The notes beneath the pieces were generated by a model. It did no database searches and was not told the DNA's origin. It was given only the letters and a program-made list of their open reading frames with translations. Source: Theobroma cacao (lineage: Eukaryota > Streptophyta > Magnoliopsida > Malvales > Malvaceae). Taken from it: a stretch of 64,000 nucleotides of DNA. Of the stretch, positions 1 to 11,700 are shown one piece after another (the stretch's first letter is position 1; each line of letters starts with the position of its first letter). The position numbers and the translations under genes were made by a program. The stretch is taken from contig NC_030859.1 in assembly GCF_000208745.1 (NCBI RefSeq), forward strand, positions 7,611,922 to 7,675,921, given 5' to 3'.

Positions 1-840
1 CTTGATCAAATCCTTGAATTCCAACATTTTCTCTTTGATTTTTCTCACCTAGGGTTTGTTCTTCCCTGGTTTCTCTTCTCTTCTGGTTTGGCTGATCACT
101 ATGGGAGAAATGGGCTGATTTTTATGCCTTTTATAAAGAAATAATGAATGGATGAGATTTTTGACACATGTCACCATTCCATTGGTCCAAGTGTCATACT
201 TAGCCATTAAGCAATCTCTCTCCACCACACATTTCTCATGTTTATCCATTTACAGAATGAATAAAATCCCTTGGCCTTGACAAGTGCTAAGCGAAAAATT
301 TATCGATTTGCCCGCGAGGCAAAAAAATTACGATTTTGCCCTTTATACTCCGAAATGTACCGGAATCAAATTATTTCTACTTTTCAACCTCCAATAACAC
401 TAACATTGATCAATATTAACCAAATTGGGCAAAAACTTGTTTTATAAAAATTTCCGTTTAGTCCTCTAATGGCAAAATTACCATTTTGGCCTTGTGCTCC
501 AAAAATACCAGGAATCATAATTTTTTTTCACTACTAAACATCATTTTATACCCCAATAATCATAATTATATTTCATATAACTACTCTTGGTCAAATGTGA
601 TCAAAGCTTGGCTAAAAATCTCCATTTTATCATCAAATGGTAAATGATCGTTTTGTCCCTAATCGGTCAAATTTCCTTATGGACTCCAAATTAGACCTTG
701 AACTCCGAATCACTATTCTAAGCCATTATGTGGGTTTCAAAATTTTCAAATTCCTCTTAGAATTTCTATTTGAAATAGTTCAAGGCTCGATTTAACTTAG
801 TTGTACCACTTGGTATAATACCGTCTTTTAATCCGAGCTT
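1..840 (-). mobile_element. Fragment of 3-kb Del/Tekay-like LTR (5' part)
   Basis: Read on the minus strand, this stretch matches the first ~800 bases of the LTR family seen in full at 8706, 17366, 22374 and 58681. It shows the same run of 'gggcaaaatcgtaattttgcc'-like blocks, the palindromic gtacc..ggtac segment, and the leader ending near the conserved GTAAG. Similarity stops near 835, before the usual TGTCAAGC end, so the outer tip looks deleted or rearranged. The other side is cut by the window edge. It is non-coding. The Del/Tekay assignment rests on the TGTCA..TGACA ends and large size of the intact copies and is an inference. Confidence 0.7.
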
Positions 841-2990
841 GATAGGGTCTCACAAGTACAACTCTTAAATTTATCTAAACGGAGTTGAAGTCCTACCATG
901 AGAAATGAAAAAACGCAAGAAGAAAAACTGATAGATGAAGAAAAGTCAAGCGGAGCTGGTTGATCAAACACAAATTGGCGTGCCACTCTGTAAGGGGAAT
1001 ATACCTTGACAGAAAGAAAATCTATATCTCCACCTGAACTCGAATTCTCAATCATAGATGGAATTGGGAACTGTGAACACATACACAAAAGTTAATACCA
1101 TGTGCACTCATTCTTCTAGACTGTAAAGGGTGGTGATCATAATAAATTCTAAAATCACCAAATCCATTTATGGATTGCACATAAGGTTTGGGATTGAATT
1201 TTTTTGCCACATCCATCACTTCAAGAACATTACCTCTCGGGAGTCGATCATGCCATACCTAAGCTCTATAGTTGTTCCTAGATAAAGGGCTATTCATAGA
1301 AAAAGATGCAAAAAGACATGCATTAGGCACGGGAGTGCAAGTACCAAGCCTTTACCATAAGCACATCTGAATGAAAAAAGCATCCACATTAGTCACAACT
1401 TTGTAACGCCCAGCTGACTCGACGATTTTGAGTTGGTACAAGTCTAGCCTCTTATATATAGATCCTAAATACAATGGAGCAAGAGGAAAATGTATTCCCT
1501 TAATAATTTTTATTGCTAAAGGAACAACTGCTGAAAAGATACCATCATCTGGACACCCTGCTAGTATGTGTCGTGCCAACCAAAAGATTATTAAAGCCAC
1601 TAAATCATGCTTATGGTCTGGATACTCAAGAAGGGCAATCTCAATTCCCTTAGCATTGAACTTCTTATTAGATACCCCTATCCCACTAGAGAACCGTGCA
1701 ACCTTTGAAGTTTTACTCAAACTCTTGAGTAGATCAAAGAAAAAGTCTCAAATACACATCTTTTCTTCAGAAAGTTTAATAGAGTGAAAATCTTGCTTCC
1801 CTATACAAAGAAAGTTTTACTCAAACCTTTCCCATAGGCACATCTGAATGAAAAAAGCATCCACATTAGTCAAAACTTTGTAACGCCCAACTGACTCGAC
1901 GGTTTTGAGTTGGTACAAGTCTAGCCTCTTATATATAGATCCTAAATACAATGGAGCAAGAGGAAAACGTATTCCCTTAACAATTTTTATTGCTAAAGGA
2001 ACAACTGCTGAAACGATACCATCATCTGGACACCCTGGTAGTATGTGTCGTGCCAACCAAAAGATTATTAAAGCCACTAAGTCATGCTTATGGTCTGGAT
2101 ACTCAAGAAGGGCAATCTCAATTCCCTTAGCATTGAACTTCTTATTAGATACCCCTATCCCACTAGAGAACCGTGCAACCTTTGAAGTTTTGCTCAAACT
2201 CTTGAGTAGATCAAAGCAAAAGTCTCAAATACACATATTTTCTTCAGAAAGTTTAATATAGTGAAAATCATGCTTCCCTATACAAAGAAGTTCTAAGAGA
2301 ATACACACATCTTATAAAGTGAAAGTAAATTCCCCCCATGCTATAATCATAGTATGAGAAAAAATGCTCTATCTTGTAAGAATAGCACGCCATACATCCA
2401 TTCTTTTCTATCTACGAATATTGAGCTTGGAAGTGACACGTACAACATCAAGTATTCCAACAGATGAGGGAAGTTTAACAGAAGTTGGATTCTTCAACAA
2501 CTTATTTACCCACTCTTCCCAACCATGAATAAATTGAAAATTGGAACCTAGCTTAGTAGTAGAAAGTGGAAACTCACCACGGTCAAACCTTAGAATGGAT
2601 AGTCCTCGAATACCACTTCTTTTATGAGAAGGTGCTTCTGAGCATAGACGATTCCAATCATATCCAACAAGCTCAGAGGGATGTTGGTCAACTTGTCTAG
2701 CACGAACCTCTTCCCAAAAATGATCTTCTCCTCTTTCTCTAATAATTTCATCTTCCCAGTTTTCAGGGACAAAAGGAACTTCACCACTCTTTCCTACTTT
2801 TCTTTAGAGAAATTACTTCAGAATCATTACTCTTCCTTTTATGCGCATTGGTCTTTTTCCTTGTTGTAACCCTTCCAAGCTCACCATAATGGATCTTTGA
2901 GAGGATATGCGTCCTAGGCATAGAGGAAGATGGAAAAAGAAGCCTACAAACATGATCATGGAAAAAGGGATAAGTATACGTATGCAATAA
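830..2990 (-). pseudogene. Plant mobile domain (PMD, aminotransferase-like) gene relic
   Basis: Minus-strand frames carry typical plant mobile domain segments in order. At 2590-2500 there is a stretch reading FIHGWEEWVNKLL. At 2340-2280 there is WGEFTFTL..DVCVLLELLCIG. At 2197-1817 a 126-residue block holds FWLARHILPGCPDDGI, RFPLAPLYLGSIYKRLDLY, GRYKVLTNVDAFFIQMCLWERF. The last block is repeated at 1720-1352. PMD proteins are either domesticated nuclear silencing factors of the MAIN/MAIL1 type or cargo of Mutator-like and Ty3 elements; this copy cannot be assigned. Several frameshifts and stops separate the blocks, so it is not functional. A C-terminal open stretch at 1088-828 (86 residues) could be its tail but is not recognisable. 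Confidence 0.7.
1354..2288. repeat. 477-bp tandem duplication inside the PMD relic
   Basis: The segment 1354-1830 is repeated head to tail at 1831-2288 with an offset of 477 bp and only scattered substitutions. 477 is a multiple of three, so the minus-strand PMD frame is open in both units (122 and 126 residues). The units differ in base changes such as A/P and F/V replacements in the GCPDDGI region, so the duplication is not an exact assembly copy. Confidence 0.85.
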
Positions 2991-4327
2991 TTTTTTTATT
3001 TACTTATTTATTAAGCATAAAACAACAAAACTTATCAAAATTATAGATTTTGATATTATTATTATTTAAATAATATATATAAAATAAAAAAGTTATATAT
3101 ATGCAATATAAAAATATATATAATAAATAAATAAAACTTAAAAAAAAATTACAGTTTCAAATAAAAATAACATAATAATTAAAAAATTATAATTACAAAA
3201 ATAAAATATAACTCGTGGCATATATGCCACGAGCTTAAAAGAAATAGCTCGCTGTATATGCTATGAGCTCCAAAAGAAAGCTCCATAATAAAATTATAAA
3301 CAAGTGCCACACATGGTACAAGCTTCAGCACAAAAGCCAAGTAAAAAAAAAAAAGGGAAACCTATGTTGTGTCTTAAGACTAAAACAAAAGCATTGTTTC
3401 CAAAGTTCTCTTTTACACTTTTGCTTGTGATGTGAGCTTCAAACCAAACTTCAATCTAATATAAATACAAAAAAGACAAGAGAAAAATTATGGCTTGTGT
3501 TGTAAGCAATTAAAAAACTAAAGACAAAATTGCTTTTAAGAAGGGTAAAAAGACAAAATAAGGTTAAAATATCAAAAGCTCTAAAGACATAGTAAAAGAA
3601 GAGAATGGAATCCATGCACTACTCTTCAAAGAAAAATATATATATAATAATTATTATTATTGACATCTTCTTCTTATAAAATCAAATAATTTATTTATCT
3701 ACTTGAATATATATATATATAAAATTCTTTCAATAAAAAATTTAATCTCATGCATAAAAATTTTCTTATTTCATATTTTAACTTAGAAATATGAAAAAAA
3801 AAATTTCATGCAAGGGGCAACAAACATGTAAGCAAAAGAAATTCAATTTTTTTTTTGAAAAGCAAGAAATATACTAATAAAAATAGAGAGAGAACAAACA
3901 AGAAATTATAAGAAGAAGAAAAACTTACGTGTTCAAAAAGATTTACAAAAGAACAGACCTTACTCTGAATTTTGTTTTGCTTAGAATCTAAATAAAGAAA
4001 ATTGTTCATAGTAGCTTCATAATTATAGAGCATATAGAATCAAGGTTTTTTATAAAAAAAATTAACTCTCTTTTTACTATTTGCATCTTGAAAATATTAT
4101 TCTATGAAAATATATTGTTATATAATCAATGAAATATTACACTAGACAGTAATATGTTATTACCTAAAACATTACTGCTTAAGGTGTTACTATCCAAAAC
4201 AGTACTACTTAAGACGTTACTGCCTAAGATGTTATAGTATAATATGTTATAGTACAAAATAAAACTTTTCCCTAAAGTAATGCATAAGAATTATTCTTAA
4301 GTAAGAATTCTTATGCAAGGGGAAAAA
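2991..4327. other. AT-rich spacer with palindromes and simple repeats
   Basis: No convincing gene. It contains A/T homopolymers and an (AT)n run near 3705-3722. A perfect 22-bp palindrome lies at 3212-3233, with half-sites CTCGTGGCATA and its complement. At 4140-4260 there are short degenerate repeats of the type GTTACTGCCTAAGA. Open frames here are short and low in complexity. Confidence 0.6.
3212..3233. repeat. Perfect 22-bp palindrome
   Basis: The half-site CTCGTGGCATA is followed directly by its exact reverse complement. Degraded versions follow at about 3246-3269 (GCTCGC..GCTATGAGC) and 3303-3327 (GTGCCACACATGGTAC). The palindrome sits in AT-rich non-coding DNA, and no function can be assigned. 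Confidence 0.8.
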
Positions 4328-5239
4328 CGTAGATACTTGATTTTGGTTAATACCTATTCTCTAAAGAATTATGTTACAATATAATATTGTACAGAGAACA
4401 ACTAAAACAAGGGAAGCGTTACTTCACGCATAACAATTAGAACAAGTGAAGCACTACTTCACGCAAAACAACTAGAATAAGTAGAGCATTACTCCATATG
4501 GAACAACTAATACAAGTAGAACAACTATTTTGAATAGAATAACCACTTCACTTGAATTACAGCGAAAGCAACTTGGAATAAGTGGAAAAGTTCATGGGTT
4601 ACTTTCATCTTGAGATGTTCTGGAGAGTTTGACTTGGTGGCTCAAATATGGAGGTAGTTAAGAGGTCTTCTTCTTAACCTTTTCCTGAAATACAAGTGTT
4701 TTATCCTCTTACCTTGTTCTCGTATACCTATTCACATACACCTTCTTTTGTTGTATCTATTCATGTACAGCTACTTCTCTTGTACCTATTTTCATATAGC
4801 TTCTTCTCTTATACTTGTTCATGTACAGCTTCTTCTCTTATATCTTTTCATGTGTACCTTTTTTTTATTACCTTTTTACTTGAGAACAAGTCTGATTACA
4901 CACAATTACAGTAATGGTTACTCACATTAATTTTCTTCATAATAATGTCATTCATTAAGAGTATTAAAGCTTATTCTTGAGTAACAGTCACTTTTAGCAC
5001 TATATATAAAGCCTCACAATTCATTTAGAGGGTTTTCCCCCTTGGAGTTAACACATTCTCCTCTAGAAAGCTTTTCTCTCTAATTCTCTTTTATTCCTTA
5101 ATTCTTTTCTTGTTCTCTTTCACCTATCACTACACTCAGTACATCAGGAACTGCTCCGATCTTCTTTTCTGCCACCTTCGGTGCATCCTTTTACTTGTTT
5201 ATAACATTTCTTATCCTTATCACAAGAATCCCATTGACA
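4328..5239 (+). mobile_element. LTR-like repeat (gypsy family, probable solo LTR)
   Basis: This stretch is the inverted relative of the minus-strand repeat at 11852-12560 plus 28590-28768. Shared blocks include TTGATTTTGGTTAATACC at the start, repeated GTGAAGCACTACTTCACG-type motifs, the CCACCTTCGGTGCATCC block and the end CAAGAATCCCATTGACA. The minus-strand relative is followed by a TTTTGGCAACTCC primer-site-like sequence, which marks it as an LTR. Here that sequence is absent and kinase-related DNA follows at once, so this is best read as a solo LTR. I found no target duplication. A TATATAAAG-like promoter box lies near 5003. Confidence 0.6.
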
Positions 5240-5261
5240 CTGATCATTTTTGAATGCTTTC

Positions 5262-5454
5262 TAGGTGCAAGAATGAAGCTAATGATTTCAAGTACAAGGC
5301 AATTATGGAGCTGTGTCCAGAGGAACACTTTCCAATGATGTTTCAATAGCTGTTAAGGTTCTGAATAACTTCAAGGAAACTGGTGAAGAGTTCATTAACG
5401 AAGTTGGTTCGATGGGAAGAATCCACCATGTCAATGGAAAGTTAGTTGTTGCAC
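5262..5454 (+). pseudogene. LRK10L receptor kinase fragment (exon 2 joined to kinase start)
   Basis: Near-identical to two parts of the intact gene. 5265-5291 matches the micro-exon 55539-55565 and its splice acceptor. 5292-5454 matches 55858-55998, the glycine-rich loop and VAVKVL lysine region of the kinase. The transmembrane and juxtamembrane exon in between is missing, and a stop codon interrupts the kinase part (ATAGCTG where the gene has GTAGCTG). At 5454 it jumps to sequence equivalent to 57240, downstream of the gene, so the rest of the kinase was deleted. Confidence 0.85.
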
Positions 5455-6194
5455 AATTCTGATAGGCAAATGTGCTTAGCTTGCTTGTATTGAATAACCA
5501 AATGCTCAAAGAGCTTTGAAATACATCAAATATCAAGTGTCTATAGTAAACAAAATTGAAAACAATGGTGGCTCTCTAAGAGCTTGAACAAATAGCTATG
5601 ATACTTAAGAATTAAAAAGAAAATGTTAAGGGTTTGAAGATTTGAATTTGAGTTTTTATGTTGAGCTTTATGTTGTTGAGTTGTATTGTGCATTTCTTGA
5701 ATTGGATGATGCCTTTTCTATTTATGGGTACTTTTGCCAATGGTAAGTTCTTTTCCATAACAATTAACAACTTGATTTTGGTGCAAAAGGGTTTCCCGTC
5801 CTTTCCTTTCTCAAATGTCTTTTGTTATAGATCAATAAAAAGTCTCAAAAACAATATTTTGACCACCTACTCTTAATCTTTTAATGTACAACAAAAACAA
5901 CAATAAAACATTCTTACAACTTACAAATCAAATTTTCTGTTTCAATGGTTTTAGAATAAAAGCAAACCCAAACATAAAAAAAAAAAAAAAGAAAGAAATA
6001 TGAAACCTTTCCCTATCGATACTTATAATTACTTCATCTAATTTTCCTTTTCTATATATGTCAATTAAGAACCACAGTATAAAGTTGTGTGTGAAGCTAA
6101 AACGTACATTGCTACGTGAGTGTAACAAAATGTATGTTGAACAAACAATACTACAAGGTAATAATAGATAATTTTTTTATGGGCTTGTCTACTA
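5455..6194. other. Duplicated 3' flank of the LRK10L locus, non-coding
   Basis: Closely similar to 57240-57985 throughout, for example the GGCAAATGTGCTTGGCTTGC and ATCAAGTGTCTATGG blocks. In both places it lies between a plus-strand LRK10L piece and a minus-strand kinase relic. I see no gene in it. Confidence 0.75.
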
Positions 6195-7262
6195 ATTCTT
6201 ATTAACATAATCTTCTGACATTTTGAGAGAAAAGAGAAAATGTTTGGAAGGCATTTTGAGGAGACCAATTTCACTTTGAAGCATCTCAAGGGCATTGCTC
6301 ATTGAAGGGTGACAAATGGGCTTCATTTGTATGCACTAAAATGCAACTATTACCATTTTCCTCACAATTTTCTTTTCATCATCTATAACGTCTCCCAAGT
6401 CTACTTCTCCACCTTGATCAAATTGATCAGAAATCCAAGAAGGGAAGTATATCTGACTTGATTGTTCAACTGAAACATTCAAATTTTTCCTTTTTCCCAC
6501 AATTTCCATCAACAACATTCCAAAATTATAAACATCAGCTTTATATGAGATGCCACCTAGATATTTGTAGAATAATTTTGGAGCAATATATCCTAATGTA
6601 CCTCGAGCTATAGTAAGAGACACAATACTCTCATCTATAGGATATAATTTTGCCAGTCCAAAATCTAAAACTTTTTGGACAAATTTTTTATCTAAAAGAA
6701 TGTTGTGTGGCTTGATATCAAAATGTAAAATTTGCATTTCTCATCTTTGATGCAAGTATTTGATTGCACGAGCCACTCCAAGAGCAATCTTTAACATTTG
6801 TTCCCAATTTAAAGAAATATTATTGTCTCTTACAAATATAATTTTATCCAAAGATCCATGGCATCAAGTTATATACCAGAGCTTGTTTTGATCCTTCCAC
6901 ACAAAATCCAACAAGTTGTACCACATTAACATGATGAATCCTTCCAAATGGTAGCTACTTCATTAATGAAATCTTGGCCCTTAGCTTTTAACTTTCCCAA
7001 TAATTTTATTGCAACAAGGTGACCACTTTGAAGTTTTCCTTTGAACACTGACCTATAACCTCCTTGACCAAGTTTATCTTTAAATCCTTAAGTCTTTTTT
7101 TTTTAATTTTAGAATAAGAGTATCTAATTGGCATGAAATTGTTTTGACTTTGAAGGAATTCTTCAATCAAATCATCCATGGATATATGTTTCCTTTGCAA
7201 TTTGTGCGTAACAAGTGCAGCCAAACATGATATTCCCAACAAAAATCTTAGCAAGATAATTC
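6195..7262 (-). pseudogene. Receptor-like kinase relic, copy 1
   Basis: Minus-strand frames give, from N to C, a membrane segment and juxtamembrane region (7254-7090, ending PIRYSYS), the G-loop/Lys region in broken frames (7090-6840), [12 protein letters not shown] at about 6725-6690, LDFGLAKL, then GYIAPKLF and the lower lobe to about 6195. The family is LRK10L-type, with a non-RD HFD catalytic loop. Damage includes frameshifts around 7080, 6870 and 6740, a stop before the C-terminus at 6337, and APE changed to APK. No ectodomain exon lies upstream, because a copia LTR follows at 7337. It is the paralogue of 57991-58680 plus 61716-62105. Confidence 0.85.
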
Positions 7263-7336
7263 CTCCAAAAAAATATATTATAAAAAAAAGAGAACATCAA
7301 AAACAAAAAGGGGAAGGGCATCAAGAATAGTGCACG

Positions 7337-7551
7337 TGATAGTCGTGTGCTTAATAGAATTAGTTAGTTAGTTAGTTGGTTAGTTAGTCAACTAATTATG
7401 ATTTTAGTTAATTAAATTAAGTTTAAATGCTAATAGTCTTATAATCAAATTTTCTGGTTTCTTTTGAAAAGTTTATATATAAACTATCTTGTAATCATTT
7501 AATGAAATAACAAGAATCAATTTAGTTTTTTTTATTCCTCAACCGTTTACA
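7337..7551 (+). mobile_element. 5' LTR of base Ty1-copia element
   Basis: About 215 bp ending in CGTTTACA directly before a tRNA-iMet primer site (TGGTATCAGAGC, 7552-7563). It includes a TTAG(TTAG)n tract and a TATATAAAC-like box near 7475. The same LTR occurs at 62178-62383. The exact 5' boundary is estimated. Confidence 0.65.
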
Positions 7552-8336
7552 TGGTATCAGAGCAATTCGATTAAAGTTCTTGCTGCGAGTCTTCCAATTT
7601 TTTAGCCTTTATCCTTCATTCAAAATTGAATTCACAATCCCATAATTCCATCATTAATATTGTTCATACTCAACTTACAACTTCAATCAAACAAGTTAAG
7701 TCAGATAATGGCCCAAAGTTTAATCTTTTTGAATTTATTTTTCCTAAAATCATTTTGAATTATCTATTTTGCATACGCACTCCTCAATAAAATGATGTTA
7801 TTGAGAGAAAATACCAACATTTATTGATTATGGTTAGATCTTTTATTTTTAGTCTTTTTTTTCTACAAAATTTTTGAGAAATTTTGTATCAATGGCAGCC
7901 TACATTATTAATAAAACACAACATGAAAAGTTGTTTCACAAAACCCATTTTATTAATTACTTCTTAGAGTCTTTAGTTGTTTATGCTTAACACCAACCCT
8001 ATCTCATAACAAAAAGATATGTTATCCTATGGGAAAATTGTCCATTCATAGGGTATCTTATTAGCATAAAAAAGGTCTAGACTCTATGATTTGACTACAC
8101 AGAAGTCCTTCATTTCTAGGGATGTTATGTTTCATAAAAGTAATTTTCCATTTCAACACTTGAAACATGATTCTAATAATCTTATTACTATCTTTACAAT
8201 ACTTAATTTTAGTTTTAATGATTGTATTTATGAACGTCCTATTTTTACAATACTTGTTTCTCATAATTGTAGCTACACTGGTCGAGTAAGGCACCTTAAG
8301 ATCAAACTAGAAAAATTCAAGCTCTTGTTCTTCTAA
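7552..8336 (+). pseudogene. Ty1-copia internal relic: primer site and integrase part
   Basis: It starts with the primer site TGGTATCAGAGCA. From about 7790 the plus-strand frames resemble the integrase C-terminal region of copia polyproteins (V[VI]ERK..HLL, then AAYIINKT, then FHKTHFINY, then a late block reading QKSFISRDVMFHKSNFPF). Gag, protease and the catalytic core are missing, and many stops are present. The paralogous copy is at 62384-63137. Its apparent continuation (linker, RT, RNase H) lies at 28769-31415 beyond the nested insertions. Confidence 0.75.
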
Positions 8337-8705
8337 TCTAATAGCCTTTGGAGCTCTTCCATTGTCACAAATCCCTAGGTAGGAGTAGGTGGGATTACTG
8401 TATTAGAGGCAGTTACTAGTGTAACTACAGTAATAGAGTTGGTTGGATTGGGGTTTGTAGCAACTATTGCATCACTTGCATTTTCTCCATTTCCTTCATT
8501 CCCCTTAGTTTTGTAACTAGATAAGTGACTTCGTTAGGTGCACTCTCATTATGGTGCACAAGTTGGGTTTAAGAAGTGGTAGTAGAATATGCGAGTTGGG
8601 ATATAGTCTTAATCATTCACCTATTATTGTTCTCCAATGTTTGCATCCTCTCTTGAAAAGCTTGGATCTTTCTCATCAAATCTTGAATGTATGAAGGAAC
8701 AAATG
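8337..8705 (-). pseudogene. Minus-strand Ty3-gypsy gag-like relic
   Basis: Read on the minus strand, the frames give a degenerate coiled-coil-like peptide (IQDLMRKIQAFQERMQTLENN and onward) typical of the N-terminal part of plant gypsy gag. Together with 11748-11851 and the LTR at 11852-28768 it forms the 5' end of one minus-strand gypsy element. The left border with the copia relic is not sharp. It ends at the target site AAATG (8701-8705) of the solo LTR that follows. Confidence 0.5.
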
Positions 8706-11700
8706 TGTCAAGCCCTACTCTATTATATACTTGTCATGTCATTCATGTACTTGATAGCATATCTACATACTGGGATGCTTCGGAGAATCGTTAAAAGTTG
8801 ATATCGTACCTAGCGGTACAATTAAGTCAATTAAAACCTCGAACTAGTTTGAATAGAGATTTTAGGATGTATTTGAGAGTTATTGAACTTTAGAATGTTT
8901 TAATATGGTGATTCGGAGTTCGAGGATTGATTTGGAGTTAATTCGAGAATTTTCATAAGGTAGGGGCAAAATGGTCATTTTGCCACCAAAGGGCAAAATT
9001 GGAATGTTGGATGATATTTTGACTAAATTTGATTAATTAGAGCATTATTTGAATTTGAAAAGTGAAAAATTTCAATTTCGACATATTTTCAAACATAAGG
9101 GCAAAACAATCATTTTATGTGTCCACAAGGACGTAATTGGAATTTTTAGAATTTTACACCACCATGAAACTTGTCAAACCCATGAATTTCACCCATTATT
9201 TTTTTTAAGTGAGAGATTATATGTGGTGGGAATGAAATGCTTAATTGTTAAGTTTTATGCATGGACCAATTACATGGTGACACGTGGTAAATTTTAATCC
9301 TTTTATAATTCCCTTTAAAAAACCAGCACACACTCCTCCCAAATCACTCTTACGGCTAGCCAAGCAAGGGAACAAAGAGAAAAAGAGAAGAACAAACCCT
9401 AGGAAGGAAAAATCCAAGAGAAATTGTTGGATTTCAAGGAATCAAGCAAGTAAAGGTAAGATTTTTTAATTTTAGCTTGTGATCTACCTTTCCCATGCAT
9501 TCTTTTTCATTCTCCATGGCTGAAATTCAAGTTTTCAAGAGGGAACCTTTGCTAGCCGAATCTAGAGAAAGAAGTTTCGGTGATGAATTTTGCTAGATTT
9601 CATAATATCCTAGTGTTTTTAGTCATTTTGTGATGTTTGGAAGGAAAAACAAGCATGAAAATCACATGTTCTTCAATAACCCTCATTTGGTCGAATTTTC
9701 TATAGGGCATGTTGATGATGGATTTAGTTGTAATTCCTGTTATTTAGCTAGGAATTGATGAATTATGATGTTGGATATCGAAATCGAAATGAATTTCGAT
9801 TACGGTGAATTAAGTCATAATTAAGCTCATTGAGGTGCTTTGGTGTATTTGGAATATTGGAAGTGTAATGAAGATATTTGGAGTTGAATTAGATGTTTTG
9901 GCTAATTAAACAAGGCATAGTGTGAGTTAGGTCAAATGCCAATTCAGTCCGATCATAATTGAACCCACGTAAAACACCGTCTTTAAGTGATTATTCGAAC
10001 AATTCTCATTCAATGTCATGCATTCATATAGAGCCTGAAATAGTTTTATAATAGTTTGGCACAAATATATTGAATTACGTGTCGTGTATTATGTATAGGT
10101 GGTGAGCCCTCTGATAAGGGTAAAGATATTGTATCCGAGGATCGAGAATAGGAGTACTCCTACCACTCCAAACTCTCGCTATTGTGAGTAATCAAATGTT
10201 CATCTTAGTTATCTAAAGTGGTTTATACTTGTTTTAAGATTTTAAAGAATAAGGCACTTAATTTGCAAATTATTATGTTTTACATTTTAAATGTTGGTTA
10301 AATGAATGAGATTTATAAATTATTCTGAAACTAAATGTTGATTTTCGAAATAGAGTAAGTGGAGGCTATACATTAGTATTATATATATATACATGATTTG
10401 AATTGATGGCTTATGAAATTGTGGTAGCATGAATGACTGAAATTGTGGTTTTGTGAATTATATAAATTGTTTTGTCTTACATTGACAGGTTGGATAGTNG
10501 TAGCATGAATGGCTGAAATTGTGGTTTTGTGAATTATATAAATTGTTTTGTCTTATATTGACAGGTTGGATAGTACTATATTAGCCATGTTATGCTACCG
10601 AAATTTTATTGATTTGCTGGGTTATGTATTTAGCTTACTGTAGTGGGCGGGTTTCCGTGGACCAGTCTATTAGAGGGGCACGGTTAACCCCGTTATAGTT
10701 TACCTTAGTATGAGAGGCGCGGAGGGTATCTCCTAAGGTAAGTTTAGAGTTCACTTCACGCCGAACCAACACGTGAGGGTGAAACTCAGCCAACGCCAAG
10801 GAACGGCTACGTTTTTAAACATAAAAACATGTTTTATGTGTATATGTTATTTTAACAGCCTTGGTAAACTCGGTTGGATGCCCGGGCCAAGGTGTCACCG
10901 AGTACGAGTTTTGGCACGAGCCAAGTTTTAAGAGAGTCATAAGCCTTGCTGATTATTTTTGATGAAATGTAATTATTTTATATGATTTGAAATGAGTTGT
11001 GAATGTTATGAATTATATTATGATGGGATGATTGAATTGTCTCCATTTACTCGACTTTAGATGTTATAGATGAATTTTGCTTAGTCACTGGGTTTGCAAA
11101 AACTCACCCCTTCTTTTTATCCATTTCAGGCTCAGGACAATCTGTAGACAACCGATTTTGTCGAGGGTTGCTTTAAGATTTACATCCTTAGAAATCGAAG
11201 GTCTACAGTCTTATATATTTACAATTATTGTGGGGTCCACATGTCATTGTAGAATATTTTGTATACCTGGCTACGTGTGCCACTGTATGTATGAATTTAT
11301 TTTGCTTTTAAGCTACAAAAATCATTTATGCAGAGTTCTATAAATATTGTTTTATAAGAAAATAGAATATTTTATTTAATATTTTTATTTAGTTTGATTA
11401 GCCAAAATTTTATTTTAATTGGATGATTTAGATTACTACAATTATTTTTAGATAAGAAATGTATATTTTTCGATCGTATGTTGTATTTTCACCAAGTTTC
11501 AAAATTTTTGGGTAAAAATGACCAAAATACCCCTGTGTGGCATAAATTACTTTTGTTTGTTTTTTATCTAAAAATAGTTTATATTCTCTTAAAACATGAC
11601 ATTTAGTAACTGTTGCTCACAAGGGAGACGTAAAATTGATACAAGAGCCTTGCGAGGTTTCAGTTGACATTTTGGGTAATGAATGTCTATCGAGACATCG

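Noticed and set aside
1428..2261. Two 118-119 codon plus-strand frames
   Set aside because: They are the opposite strand of the plant mobile domain blocks, which have recognisable family motifs on the minus strand.
4696..4930. Two short hydrophobic plus-strand frames
   Set aside because: Low-complexity Phe/Ser/Leu translation of TTCTTCTCTTATACC-type repeats inside an LTR-like sequence.
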